From assembly GCA_963833465.1 (NCBI GenBank), contig CAWHXW010000003.1, positions 62,001 to 126,000 of the forward strand: 64,000 bases of DNA, written 5' to 3'. Shown here piece after piece: positions 8,187 through 16,980 of the stretch; position 1 is the stretch's first letter; each line of letters begins with the position of its first letter. The stretch is from Fen-1298 sp963833465. GTDB taxonomy: Bacteria > Bacteroidota > Ignavibacteria > UBA10030. Both the position numbers and the translations under genes were made by a program. The notes under the pieces are model-generated. The model searched no databases. It had not been told where the DNA came from and was given only the letters and a program-made list of their open reading frames with translations.

Positions 8187-9785
8187 TTAATGCCTAAAAT
8201 GTCTAATGCCCGTGAATACCATTGCGACACCATGCTCGTCAGCTGCTTTGATAACTTCTTCATCTCGCACAGAGCCGCCGGGCTGAATAACCGCCGTCGC
8301 CCCAACTTTTACTGCTTCTAACAATCCATCTGCAAATGGGAAATAAGCATCGGATGCAACCGCACAGCCGTGCAAATCAAGCCCGGCTTCTGCCGCTTTC
8401 ATTGCCGCAATTTTGGAAGAATCAACTCGCGACATTTGACCTGCGCCGATACCAAGCGTTCGATCACTCAATGTATATATAATCGCATTTGATTTCACAT
8501 GTTTTGCAATGCACCATGCAAATATCATAGCTTTCATTTCTTCATCGGTCGGCTGACGTTTTGTAACAACTCGCAAGTCGCTTTGATGAATTCTGTGTTG
8601 ATCCGGTTCCTGTGCTAAAACGCCTCCCACAACTTTTCTTACATCTAACTCCCATATTTTTCGCAAGTTGGATGTTTGCTTCATCAAACGACGATCCCGT
8701 TTCTTTGTAAGAAATTCTAGCACGCCATGTTCATATTCTGGTGTAATAATCACTTCAGTAAAAATTTCATTTATAGCTTCTGCTGTCGCTCTATCAAGCG
8801 GACGATTCACACAGACTATCCCCCCAAACGCGGATTTTGTATCAGTTGCAAATGCTTTTTTGTATGCTTCGACAAGGGATGAATCTGTAGCAACTCCGCA
8901 AGGGTTGTTGTGTTTGACGATAACTACAGTCGGCTCAGTAAACTCTGTGCAAAGTAATGCCGCTGCGTTGATATCAAGAATATTATTATAAGAAAGTTCT
9001 TTGCCATGCAGTTTCTGAAAATGATTGCCGAAAGTTCCATACAATGCCGCTGCTTGATGCGGATTTTCGCCGTATCGCATCGGCAGCTCTTTCTTCAGTG
9101 AAATAGTGACAGAATCCGGCAAAGTTTTTTGCGGTGTAAGTCCGGCAAGATATGATGCTATAATTGTATCATAATGCGCAGTGTGCTGAAATGCCCGGCA
9201 TGCAAGATTGAATCGTGTTTGTATTGTTACTGCACCGTTGTGCTCGCGCATTTCTTCTAATACGACGCCATAAAGATCGGGATTGACGACAACAGCTGTA
9301 TGTCTAAAATTCTTTGACGATGAACGTACCATCGCAGGCCCGCCAATATCAATTTGTTCGATGGCTTCGTCTAACTTCACATTTTCAACCACAATAGTTT
9401 GTTCAAAGGGATAGAGATTGACGACGACAAGATCAATCGGTTCTATATTATGTTTCTGTAATTGCTCGCGATGAGCAGGATTATCCAACACTGCAAGAAT
9501 GCCGGCGTGAATAGCCGGATGCAGGGTCTTGACGCGGCCGTCAAGAATTTCTGGAAAGCCGGTAACATCTGAAACAGATTTTACTTCGATGCCGGCGTTT
9601 TTCAGTGCGGTAAATGTTCCGCCAGTAGAAATAATCTCTACATTGAATTCTCGTAATGCTTTCGCAAATTCGACGACTCCCTTTTTGTCCGAAACACTAA
9701 TTAACGCACGCTTGATTGTAAGCGGTGCATCATTATCTGATGAAGTTGATTTCGCGAACGGATCTAAAACTATTACGTTATCCAA
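8187..9785 (-). CDS. purH: Bifunctional AICAR formyltransferase / IMP cyclohydrolase
   Basis: 532 residues, the usual size. The N-terminal MGS-like IMP cyclohydrolase domain begins at about residue 22 (KRALISVSDKKGVVEFAKAL) and includes STGGTFTALK and FPEILDGRVKTLHP. The C-terminal AICAR transformylase part carries ELSYNNILDINAAALL, VKHNNPCGVATD and CIAKHVKSNAI. It catalyses the last two steps of IMP synthesis, using 10-formyl-tetrahydrofolate. The start is TTG at 9785, 13 bases inside the end of purN, with AAGGAAG upstream, so the two genes are translationally coupled. About 20 extra N-terminal residues precede the domain. Confidence 0.96.
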   Translation of the reverse strand: MDNVIVLDPFAKSTSSDNDAPLTIKRALISVSDKKGVVEFAKALREFNVEIISTGGTFTALKNAGIEVKSVSDVTGFPEILDGRVKTLHPAIHAGILAVLDNPAHREQLQKHNIEPIDLVVVNLYPFEQTIVVENVKLDEAIEQIDIGGPAMVRSSSKNFRHTAVVVNPDLYGVVLEEMREHNGAVTIQTRFNLACRAFQHTAHYDTIIASYLAGLTPQKTLPDSVTISLKKELPMRYGENPHQAAALYGTFGNHFQKLHGKELSYNNILDINAAALLCTEFTEPTVVIVKHNNPCGVATDSSLVEAYKKAFATDTKSAFGGIVCVNRPLDRATAEAINEIFTEVIITPEYEHGVLEFLTKKRDRRLMKQTSNLRKIWELDVRKVVGGVLAQEPDQHRIHQSDLRVVTKRQPTDEEMKAMIFAWCIAKHVKSNAIIYTLSDRTLGIGAGQMSRVDSSKIAAMKAAEAGLDLHGCAVASDAYFPFADGLLEAVKVGATAVIQPGGSVRDEEVIKAADEHGVAMVFTGIRHFRH

Positions 9786-10387
9786 GCTTTTCTTCCTTTA
9801 ATTTTTACGCGGTTTTCAGCAAATGCCTTTAACGCGAGCGGGAAAATTTCATGTTCAATCTTCAGTACTTTTTCTGCAAGCGTATCCGGTGTTTCATCAG
9901 GGGTGATCGCGACAGTTTTTTGCATGACAATCGGCCCTTGATCATATTCTTCATTTACTAAATGAACTGTTGCTCCGGATAATTTTTCTCCGCTTGCGAT
10001 TACTGCTTCGTGCACTCGATTGCCGTACATTCCTTCGCCGCCGAATGACGGCAGCAGTGCCGGGTGAATATTTACAATCCGGTTTCGATATTGATGAATT
10101 ATCCGAGCAGGAATTTTTTTCATATATCCGGCAAGAGCAATGAATTCTGCTTGATTTTTCTCTAACACTTCAAGCATTGCATCCGCTAACGCATCTTCCG
10201 ACGAAAACATTTTTTGCGATAGATGTTCTGTCGAAATATTATTGGTGCGTGCAATCTCCATCGCACCTGCATCAGATTTGTTGCTGATTAGTAAAACGAT
10301 TTTCGCTGGAAGAATTCCGGATTTAATTGCATCAAGAATTGCTTGAAAATTTGACCCGCGCCCTGAAGCGAAAACTGCGATGTTCAT
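9773..10387 (-). CDS. purN: Phosphoribosylglycinamide formyltransferase 1
   Basis: 204 residues. The N terminus has the GAR-binding FASGRGSNFQAILDAI and the central part VSLAGYMKK-like FIALAGYMKKIPARII. The catalytic region runs NIHPALLPSFGG (Asn/His pair) with the Asp in VNEEYDQGPIVMQ. It transfers a formyl group from 10-formyl-THF to GAR, the third step of purine synthesis. It overlaps purH by 13 bases, forming a two-gene purine operon. Both enzymes use the folate one-carbon pool, which also involves gcvP and metF/metV in this window. Confidence 0.95.
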   Translation of the reverse strand: MNIAVFASGRGSNFQAILDAIKSGILPAKIVLLISNKSDAGAMEIARTNNISTEHLSQKMFSSEDALADAMLEVLEKNQAEFIALAGYMKKIPARIIHQYRNRIVNIHPALLPSFGGEGMYGNRVHEAVIASGEKLSGATVHLVNEEYDQGPIVMQKTVAITPDETPDTLAEKVLKIEHEIFPLALKAFAENRVKIKGRKAWIT

Positions 10388-10700
10388 TCCTCTATTGCCA
10401 GATTATTTCACCAAGATAACGTGGAAATGTAATGAGAAGTTGAAGGAGAATCAATGAAAAGCGTATGTTTTTAAAGATAATTATAATAGTCTATCTAAAA
10501 TGCTGCATATATAAGTTAGAAGTCCAAAAAGAAGAAAAGACTTCTGGAATGATACAAATAGTACCATTGCGTATTAAAAAGTTTGACGAATACCACGCTT
10601 TACGCATTTTCAAATAGACTCGCCAGAAAATTTTAGATATTCTCTTGTCTTTAAATAAAACAGTTGTAAATTGAAATATGAAATAAACTGCGTGATCATT
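10388..10700. other. Intergenic region between divergent purN and the NAD(P)-binding gene
   Basis: About 310 bp without a supportable gene. It must hold promoters for both directions, but no convincing -35/-10 pair was picked out. A 7-bp inverted repeat AGAAGTC/GACTTCT with a 14-nt spacer lies at 10518-10545 and is of uncertain meaning. Confidence 0.4.
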
Positions 10701-11384
10701 ATGGACAATAAAAATACAAAAACTGCATTGCTTGTTGGTGCAAGCGGGCTAGTGGGTGGAAACTGTCTGCATTTTCTGATAGAGGAACCATTGTATAAAC
10801 GAGTGACGGTGCTTGTTCGGAAACCGCTTGCCATCACTCATAAAAAATTATTACAGCATGTTATCGATTTCGGTGAATTAGAGACTCTGGGAGAATGTCT
10901 TTCCGCTGACGATGTGTATTGTTGTTTGGGAACAACAATTAAGAAAGCCGGTACACAGGAAGCATTCCGCAAAGTTGATTTCGATTATCCGGTCAAGATT
11001 GCCGCACTCTCGCAGCATTGCGGAGCAAATCAGTTTCTTCTTGTATCATCATTAGGAGCAGATCCGCATTCTCGCATATTCTTTAATCGCGTAAAAGGAG
11101 AAGTGGAAGAAGCGATTCGGAAAATTTCTTTCACGGCTTTTGATATTTTCCGTCCATCGCTATTATTGGGAGAACGAAATGAACATCGCACCGGAGAAAA
11201 AGCCGGAGCTTTTGTCATGTCTGGATTGAAATATGTTTTGGGTGGACCGCTAAAAAAATATCGCGCAATTCAAGCGCGTGATGTTGCTAAGGCAATGGTG
11301 CGTGCGGCTCAAATGGATTTACAGGGCATGAATATTTTTGAATCCCAGAGGATTCAAGAGATTGCGGATGGGAAAGACGTTTAG
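10701..11384 (+). CDS. NAD(P)-binding Rossmann protein of the atypical SDR (TIP30/HTATIP2-like) type
   Basis: 227 residues from ATG 10701. A longer frame from TTG 10671 adds ten residues that look non-conserved. The N-terminal dinucleotide motif is LLVGASGLVGGNCL. Further on come the YCCLGTTIKKAG region, a VSSLGAD stretch and DIFRPSLLLGER, the pattern of TIP30-like or YbjT-like atypical SDRs. These bind NAD(P)H and act as oxidoreductases or redox-sensing proteins. No Tyr-x3-Lys catalytic pair is obvious, so the activity is unclear. It is the only rightward gene between purN and the hotdog thioesterase and appears monocistronic. Confidence 0.75.
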   Translation: MDNKNTKTALLVGASGLVGGNCLHFLIEEPLYKRVTVLVRKPLAITHKKLLQHVIDFGELETLGECLSADDVYCCLGTTIKKAGTQEAFRKVDFDYPVKIAALSQHCGANQFLLVSSLGADPHSRIFFNRVKGEVEEAIRKISFTAFDIFRPSLLLGERNEHRTGEKAGAFVMSGLKYVLGGPLKKYRAIQARDVAKAMVRAAQMDLQGMNIFESQRIQEIADGKDV

Positions 11385-11386
11385 GA

Positions 11387-11419
11387 AGATGTCAGACACT
11401 TTTAGAGTGTCTCACATCT
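11387..11419. repeat. Imperfect inverted repeat just after the NAD(P)-binding gene
   Basis: Arms AGATGTCAGACACT (11387-11400) and AGTGTCTCACATCT (11406-11419) pair at 13 of 14 positions with a five-base loop TTTAG. It begins three bases after the stop codon of the preceding gene. It would form a strong hairpin in RNA, but the following sequence is not T-rich, so it looks more like a REP-type palindrome or 3' stabiliser than a classical intrinsic terminator. Confidence 0.55.
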
Positions 11420-11425
11420 GGCACA

Positions 11426-11653
11426 TCACCAACTGAGGAGGCGCATATGCAGCTTGGACAAGATAATTACTGTTTGCCGATCTGAGTAATCCATCGAGCT
11501 TTTATCAGGCAATTGAATGAGAAGCAATGGATTGATGTCTTTACCCTCTAATTTCTCAGTTGAAAGACTGGGATTAACGAATATTTTTCTTTTAATCATT
11601 CCTTCTTTTATGACATCAGAAAAATCAACGACTACTCTATAGTCTAATATCAT
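11426..11653 (-). CDS. Small hypothetical protein, possibly a gene fragment
   Basis: A 75-codon frame starting ATG 11653. Codon choice (GAT, GAA, AAA, ATT) resembles neighbouring genes, and the sequence is protein-like (RVVVDFSDVIKEGM, LLLIQLPDK). No ribosome-binding site is visible and the family is not recognised. Its last codons run towards the inverted repeat at 11387-11419. It may be a remnant of a longer gene. Treat as tentative. Confidence 0.3.
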   Translation of the reverse strand: MILDYRVVVDFSDVIKEGMIKRKIFVNPSLSTEKLEGKDINPLLLIQLPDKSSMDYSDRQTVIILSKLHMRLLSW

Positions 11654-11953
11654 TTACGGGGTTATTGAGACTTCAAACCTTTCCGTCGGTTTGCAGGGTT
11701 TTCCGCTGTAATTGTTACAATTCCCGGCACTATGTTACACTTTCACAAGCGTTTGCATAATCTTACAGGACGTATGCAATTGGTGACAATTCGTTTGTCA
11801 AGGTTTCCAATCGGTATGTCACATCGTATATTGGTTTTGTCAAGATTTGCAAATGCATTGCCCGGCTTATTTTATTTATTGTTTGTGCAACAGTGTTATT
11901 GGCTGGAATCCAAAGTTGCGCCAGACAAAGTTTGGACATTTAATTAAACATCG
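11654..11953. other. Intergenic region with no supportable gene
   Basis: A 300-bp stretch upstream of 11653 and beyond the 3' end of the thioesterase gene. It contains several loosely similar TTGTCA/TGTCAC/TTGACAA words but no periodic repeat that could be defended, and a 71-codon rightward frame (11732-11947) with poor composition. Confidence 0.35.
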
Positions 11954-12460
11954 CTACACATCAATTTCTTTAGGGTCTTTTTCCGCGTGAGTGATTTTCC
12001 ATTCCTGTTCAATCGGATCGAAGTCAGAAATTTTATTAAGCGGCATTCGCAGATATTTCCCGAAACCGGTTGCGGCAATTTCGCCGTTCAGCAAAAGTAA
12101 TTCGCCGGTGCCTTCAAATGTGCGGCTTGTTTCGTTTGTTATTCGCCCTACAACACGAAGTTCTTCATTCAACGGAATTTGTTTTTTAAACCGCGTGGTG
12201 AACTCAATTGTAACTCCCCAAACCTCTTCTTTTGACTTTATCATAATCGCACGGCCGATTGTTTCGTCGAGCACTGCTGTGGTAATTCCGCCGTGCAATC
12301 TGCCGGGATAACTTTGGTGTTCGTTTGATGGTTTAAAGATGCAGACCAGTTCGTCGTTTTCCAATTCGTAAAATTCTCCCTTCAGACCGAAGGAATTCTT
12401 CAATCCGCAAAGAAAACACATTTTACTGTTCTGTTGTTTTCCTGTAACACGATGTTTCAT
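11954..12460 (-). CDS. Hotdog-fold thioesterase (PaaI/4HBT family)
   Basis: 168 residues. The hotdog signature RLHGGITTAVLDETIGRA (about 54-71) contains the HGG motif and the acidic residue used by PaaI-like acyl-CoA thioesterases. A VTIEFTTRFKKQIP strand and a VVGRITNETSRTFEGTGEL strand complete the fold. Two CxxC cysteines near the N terminus (MCFLCGLKN) are an extra feature often seen in this subfamily. It probably hydrolyses an acyl-CoA or acyl-ACP thioester. It stands alone, divergent from the FKBP gene. Confidence 0.8.
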   Translation of the reverse strand: MKHRVTGKQQNSKMCFLCGLKNSFGLKGEFYELENDELVCIFKPSNEHQSYPGRLHGGITTAVLDETIGRAIMIKSKEEVWGVTIEFTTRFKKQIPLNEELRVVGRITNETSRTFEGTGELLLLNGEIAATGFGKYLRMPLNKISDFDPIEQEWKITHAEKDPKEIDV

Positions 12461-12656
12461 TTTAGCTTGCCGGGAATGTTATTGATATTTTTAAATTGCT
12501 AAGGATGATTTTCTAAATATAACATTTTTGTTAACAGGATGTAAGATTTATTCTTTTAAATACGCTTGATATTAGCGATGATAAATTTGATGTTTTACTT
12601 TGTATCAATCTATTTTCAAATTATCTAAAATAATCTTACCTTATTACAGATCAAAC

Positions 12657-12677
12657 GCAGGTTCATCCTGCCTTTTT
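12657..12677 (+). terminator. Hairpin plus T-run in the leader of the FKBP gene
   Basis: GCAGG (12657-12661) and CCTGC (12667-12671) form a five-base-pair stem with a five-base loop, followed by CTTTTTATT. It lies about 30 bases before the FKBP start and on its coding strand, so it could be an attenuator-like stop or a chance structure. The short stem keeps confidence low. Confidence 0.3.
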
Positions 12678-12706
12678 ATTAATCACCTAATCTAAAAGGA
12701 TAATTC

Positions 12707-13384
12707 ATGAAAAAGCTAATTGCAGTCGCTGTTATGCTGTCGCTTTTCGACGGAACGATAATGGCTCAAAATACACCTAAGACACAAAAAGAAAAAGTCA
12801 GCTACAGCATAGGCATCAATATTGGAAAAGATATGAAGATGAGAATGCAGGGATTAGATATTAGTAATGCATTTTTAGTTCAGGGAATCAAAGATGCTGT
12901 TAACGGATCGAAAGCAGCTATGAGTGAGAAGGATATGGAAACAGCGATGACGGCATTTCAAAAAGATATTGCAACTAAAATGCAAGCAAAAGCGGATAAG
13001 AATAAAAAAGAAGGCGCAGCATTCCTTGCAGCAAACAAGAAAAAGGATGGCGTAATAACACTGCCCAGCGGATTGCAATATAAAATTTTGAAATTGGGCG
13101 ACGGACCAAAACCGACAAAAGAACAAACAGTAACATGCAATTACAGGGGCACTCTTATAAATGGAGAAGAGTTCGATAATTCAAATAGGTACGGCAAACC
13201 GGCAGAATTTCCGGTTAGTGGAGTTATTAAAGGATGGATTGAAGCTCTGCAGCTAATGCCCGTGGGTTCAAAATGGCAGCTTTTTGTTCCATCTGATCTT
13301 GCGTACGGCTCGAAGGGTGCTGGACAAATGATCGGTCCTGATGCCACATTGATATTCGAAATTGAATTGCTTTCCATTAAATAA
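12707..13384 (+). CDS. FKBP-type peptidyl-prolyl isomerase (FkpA/Mip-like), exported
   Basis: 225 residues. The N terminus is a Sec signal peptide (KKLIAVAVMLSLF... ending IMAQ). An N-terminal dimerisation domain (about 28-110; YSIGINIGKDMK, then long charged helices) precedes the FKBP domain (about 118-225; GLQYKILKLGDG, VTCNYRGTLINGEEFDNS, PSDLAYGSKGAG). This is the FkpA/Mip architecture: a dimeric isomerase and chaperone that helps fold envelope proteins. ATG 12707 has AAAGGA seven bases before it. The DedA gene starts within 20-55 bp after its stop, so they may be co-transcribed. Confidence 0.92.
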   Translation: MKKLIAVAVMLSLFDGTIMAQNTPKTQKEKVSYSIGINIGKDMKMRMQGLDISNAFLVQGIKDAVNGSKAAMSEKDMETAMTAFQKDIATKMQAKADKNKKEGAAFLAANKKKDGVITLPSGLQYKILKLGDGPKPTKEQTVTCNYRGTLINGEEFDNSNRYGKPAEFPVSGVIKGWIEALQLMPVGSKWQLFVPSDLAYGSKGAGQMIGPDATLIFEIELLSIK

Positions 13385-13437
13385 TTAATTGTCTTATTTC
13401 GATGCACTTTCAAAGTGCGTCGCTTTGGCAAATCCAA

Positions 13438-14097
13438 ATGGAATTCATTCAACAAATTATACAATTCGTTCTCCACATCGACAAACATTTATTTGATCTT
13501 TGCGCTGTTTATGGAATGTGGATATATGCAATTTTGTTTCTCATTCTTTTTTGTGAAACTGGTTTAGTGGTAACTCCATTTTTACCGGGTGATTCACTTC
13601 TATTTGCTATCGGTTCATTGGCTGCAATAGGCGCATTGAATGTTGAATATGCAATTCCGTTGTTAATGACAGCCGCGCTTGCCGGCGATAATACGAACTA
13701 TTGGATTGGAAGAAAAATTGGCCCAAAAGTTTTTAGTCAGGATAAATCGCGGTTCTTTAACAAAGAATATCTTGACCGCACGCACCGTTTTTATGACAAG
13801 TATGGAAAGATTACAGTAATCTTGGCGCGGTTCCTTCCTATAATTCGTACTTTTGCACCTTTCATTGCCGGCATAGGTCGTATGACATATCGTACATTTT
13901 TACTCTTTAGCGTTATCGGTGCAGCGTTATGGGTCGGTTTGTTTATGCTTGTTGGATATTTCTTTGGCAATGTTCCGTTCGTAAAACAGAACTTCAGTTT
14001 GGTCATTGTGGTACTTATACTTATTCCTGGCATTCCGGCAGCAATTGAGTTTGCTCGTCATTTTGTGCAGAAATTTAAAAAACACGCTTCATCATAA
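13438..14097 (+). CDS. DedA family membrane protein
   Basis: 219 residues from ATG 13438 (an alternative ATG at 13402 adds 12 polar residues). Conserved DedA features are ETGLVVTPFLPGDSLLF, the GDNTNYWIGRKIG stretch and the basic FLPIIRTFAPFIAGIGRM segment with its essential Arg. About five hydrophobic segments are visible. DedA proteins are polytopic inner-membrane transporters or scramblases; some family members move undecaprenyl phosphate or phosphatidylethanolamine. A lipid-carrier role would fit the cell-envelope neighbours but is inference. Confidence 0.9.
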   Translation: MEFIQQIIQFVLHIDKHLFDLCAVYGMWIYAILFLILFCETGLVVTPFLPGDSLLFAIGSLAAIGALNVEYAIPLLMTAALAGDNTNYWIGRKIGPKVFSQDKSRFFNKEYLDRTHRFYDKYGKITVILARFLPIIRTFAPFIAGIGRMTYRTFLLFSVIGAALWVGLFMLVGYFFGNVPFVKQNFSLVIVVLILIPGIPAAIEFARHFVQKFKKHASS

Positions 14098-14637
14098 TCG
14101 AAATATTTCTAGAAACAGTATCATCCAAATAGCTGTCACTTCCGATGCAGTTATCATTAACGAATTCAATTTAATTTAACTGATGAGAATGTCTGTTTGC
14201 AATTTAATACTAAGCGGTGAAATCTGAAACGCTAATTATACTTTCTATTTATTGTATCTAATAAAAACTCATTACTGTTTTGTAAGTGGTTCTCATCCTT
14301 CCGGTTTCACTGAGAAATCACTCTAAAGCTCTTCAGAGAAATTTACAAGATATTTCCATTAGAACTCACAAACACCAATGGGTGGATATTTATTTTCTGA
14401 ATTACGCACTATAAATTACGCGGCAATTAACTAATGTAACTCAGATGGATAAATGATCGAATTGTTTTTCCAAAAAAATTTTCTATAATAACCACAACTA
14501 AGCTTGATAATATAAGAATGAAAAAAGATATTAATTCCAACATTTTATAAATATTCGTTATTCGTATTAGCACCCCTGTTAATAATGTTTTAAGAATTAA
14601 ATATTTAGTTAAGAAAATATCTGCTAAGGAGTTAATT
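14098..14637. other. Long intergenic region before the secreted hydrolase gene
   Basis: 540 bp, markedly AT-rich, with no frame of coding quality and no repeat or RNA fold recognised. It must contain the promoter of the following gene. The last bases hold AAGGAG (14626-14631), the ribosome-binding site of that gene. Confidence 0.5.
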
Positions 14638-16194
14638 ACGACAACGACGAAATTCTATTTATTTATTCTTGTAGTGTTTTTTATCGAAAACTTTTCCTTC
14701 GGGCAGCCGCAATATACGGGTCCAATTCCAAAACCTACTAGTGGTTATGGCAGTGACGGGTTACATACAATCGGTGTAAAATCTTTTACAAATCTCAATT
14801 TCCTTACTAAACAGATTAACATTTATTATCCGTCTGATATTGCAACAAAAGTTCCGACCATTTTTTATAGCCATGCTTATGGCGGCAATAATCCAGAAAA
14901 TATAATCGGTATGCTAAATTTCATTGCGATGAAAGGCTATGCTATTGTTTTTGTGCCTTATCAAACAACAAATGTGACTGATTCAGAAAGGTATGTCAAT
15001 TTATTAAATGGTTTTCGTTTGGCTGCAAGAAATTACCCATCAATAATCGATACAACTAAAGTTGGATTTCTTGGGCATTCATTCGGTGGCGGTGCTTCAT
15101 TTGCGAATGCTTATAAATGTTTTACTGAAAATAATTGGGGTCAAAACGGGCGTTTTATTTTTGCATTGGCACAATGGTATTCACTTAATATTACACAAGC
15201 TGAACTTCAATCCTTTCCAGCGAACACAAAACTTTTAACCGAAATATTTGATGATGATGTAACCAATGATCATCGAATGGCAATCGATATTTTTAACAAC
15301 ATAAATATATCTCCTGATGAAAAAGATTTTGTTCTTTTAAAATCCGATACAATTGCAGGCTATATTTATTCGGCTGTGCATAATATGCCAAATACTGATT
15401 CTGCTTTTAACGCTTTTGATTATTATGCTTATTACAGGTTGTTGGATGCTTTATGTGATTATACGTTTAACGGGAATCCTGAAGGCAAGAGCGTTGCATT
15501 AGGCAACGGCAGTACAGCACAGATTAGCATGCCGACTGGACTTAAAAATCTTATTGAGACAGATTATCCAACACCTGCTTATTCCGAAAGTAAATACGAA
15601 TTTCCATTCAATGTCTCAGCTAATTTAAGAGCGGCATATTTTGATACATCAGTATCAGCAATGAACAATGGACCAGTATGCACAGGTTCAACCTTAAATT
15701 TAACCGGCGCACCGGGAGATATGGCTTCTTATTTCTGGATTGGCCCTGATGGTTTTAGTAGTGCATTACAAAACCCGACTATATCGGACAGCGCCACCAC
15801 CGCAATGGCAGGAACATATATTTTGACCGTGACACTAAGTAATGAAGCTAAAAATATTGCTATTACAAACGTTATCGTCAATAATTCATCAACTGCAATA
15901 AATAATAAAACCGGCATTAGAATTCTTCCTGGCCAATTACATCTTGAGCAGAACTATCCAAATCCATTTAATCCAGTAACAAATATATCTTTTAATCTTC
16001 CGTCAAAATCATTTGTTACATTGAAAATATTTGACGTTATAGGTAAGGAAATAACAACAATTATTTCGAAACAATTATCCGCAGGAAGTTATACATTTCA
16101 ATGGAATGGTGTAAATATGTCGAGCGGCTTATATTTTTATAGATTGCAAACGGGAAATTTCAGCAAGACGAAAAAATTATTGCTTCTTAAATAA
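14638..16194 (+). CDS. Secreted alpha/beta hydrolase with Ig-like domain and T9SS sorting signal
   Basis: About 518 residues if translation begins at ACG 14638, which sits six bases after AAGGAG. No ATG is available there and the first standard start, GTG 14674, would cut the signal peptide (TTTTKFYLFILVVFFIENFS, then cleavage near FGQPQ). The catalytic part resembles dienelactone/cutinase-like hydrolases: PTIFYSHAYGGN for the oxyanion region and the nucleophile elbow VGFLGHSFGGGASF. A PKD/Ig-like segment follows (about 350-415). The last 80 residues are a type IX secretion domain (LEQNYPNPFNP, then SGLYFYRLQTG). It is presumably exported to the surface or medium. The substrate is unknown. 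Confidence 0.8.
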   Translation, partial: TTTTKFYLFILVVFFIENFSFGQPQYTGPIPKPTSGYGSDGLHTIGVKSFTNLNFLTKQINIYYPSDIATKVPTIFYSHAYGGNNPENIIGMLNFIAMKGYAIVFVPYQTTNVTDSERYVNLLNGFRLAARNYPSIIDTTKVGFLGHSFGGGASFANAYKCFTENNWGQNGRFIFALAQWYSLNITQAELQSFPANTKLLTEIFDDDVTNDHRMAIDIFNNINISPDEKDFVLLKSDTIAGYIYSAVHNMPNTDSAFNAFDYYAYYRLLDALCDYTFNGNPEGKSVALGNGSTAQISMPTGLKNLIETDYPTPAYSESKYEFPFNVSANLRAAYFDTSVSAMNNGPVCTGSTLNLTGAPGDMASYFWIGPDGFSSALQNPTISDSATTAMAGTYILTVTLSNEAKNIAITNVIVNNSSTAINNKTGIRILPGQLHLEQNYPNPFNPVTNISFNLPSKSFVTLKIFDVIGKEITTIISKQLSAGSYTFQWNGVNMSSGLYFYRLQTGNFSKTKKLLLLK

Positions 16195-16214
16195 AACGAC
16201 TCAGGGAAAAAGAA

Positions 16215-16925
16215 TTACACAAGAACATGGCTTATTGCTATTATAGCTGCCGTTTCTGTTCGCAGGCGGCGAGTGCCAAGCGAAATAGATTTGAATCCTT
16301 CATGTGCAGCATAAACTATTTCTTCGTCTGTAAAACCTCCTTCCGGTCCAACAACTATCAACAACGAGTGAATATCTTCATGTAATTTTATCTCTGATGC
16401 GATAGTATGTGAAGAATCTGTATTTTCATGAAGAATCAATTTTAGTTGAAAGTGCGAGGATTTTTCAATTAACAATTTGAAACTTTGCATCGGCTGAATT
16501 CGAGGGAGCCAACTGCGTCCGCATTGTTTCATTGCTGAAAGAGCGATCTTTTGCGACCTTTCTTGTTTCTCATTGTGAGATATGGTACGCTCACAAGAAA
16601 CCGGAAGAATTGTTCGCACGCCAAGTTCCGTCGTTTTTTCCACTAAAAAGTCGAACCTTGCAGGATTTTTTAATAACGAAACGGCAAGTGCAACATCAAT
16701 TGATGGTTCGTTGTACTTTCTATGAATTACGGCAATAGCGCATTGTGTATCCGCCTTTCCTATTTCTGTAATAACAGCTTCATACATCATCTCGTTGCCA
16801 TCAGATACAAATATCCTGTCGCCAATATTCTTTCTCAGCACTCGGACAAGGTGTTTGGATTCGTTTCCGCGGAGTGTTAGTCCGCGGCTTGTTACATCTT
16901 CCGGTTTGACGTAGAAGTATTCCAT
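16215..16925 (-). CDS. rsmE: 16S rRNA m3U1498 methyltransferase
   Basis: 236 residues. The N-terminal PUA-like part contains LRGNESKHLVRVLRKNIGD. The C-terminal SPOUT knot has VEKTTELGVRTILPVSCERT, SAMKQCGRSWLPRI and the SAM-binding VVGPEGGFTDEE with LGTRRLRTETAAI. RsmE methylates U1498 in the decoding centre of 16S rRNA. ATG 16925 starts right at the PUA domain. It lies 55 bp after the BamA-like gene and probably belongs to the same leftward transcript. Confidence 0.95.
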   Translation of the reverse strand: MEYFYVKPEDVTSRGLTLRGNESKHLVRVLRKNIGDRIFVSDGNEMMYEAVITEIGKADTQCAIAVIHRKYNEPSIDVALAVSLLKNPARFDFLVEKTTELGVRTILPVSCERTISHNEKQERSQKIALSAMKQCGRSWLPRIQPMQSFKLLIEKSSHFQLKLILHENTDSSHTIASEIKLHEDIHSLLIVVGPEGGFTDEEIVYAAHEGFKSISLGTRRLRTETAAIIAISHVLV

Positions 16926-16980
16926 AACAAATATACTTATAGGCTTAAATTTCCCATCTGCTGGCAGAAGTTATTAAAAT

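Noticed and set aside
7803..8321. 172-codon rightward frame over mreB start and purH end
   Set aside because: Shadow frame crossing the ends of two genuine genes; no ribosome site.
11654..11953. Possible CRISPR-like or short direct repeats
   Set aside because: Similar TTGTCA/TTGACA words occur but without constant length or spacing.
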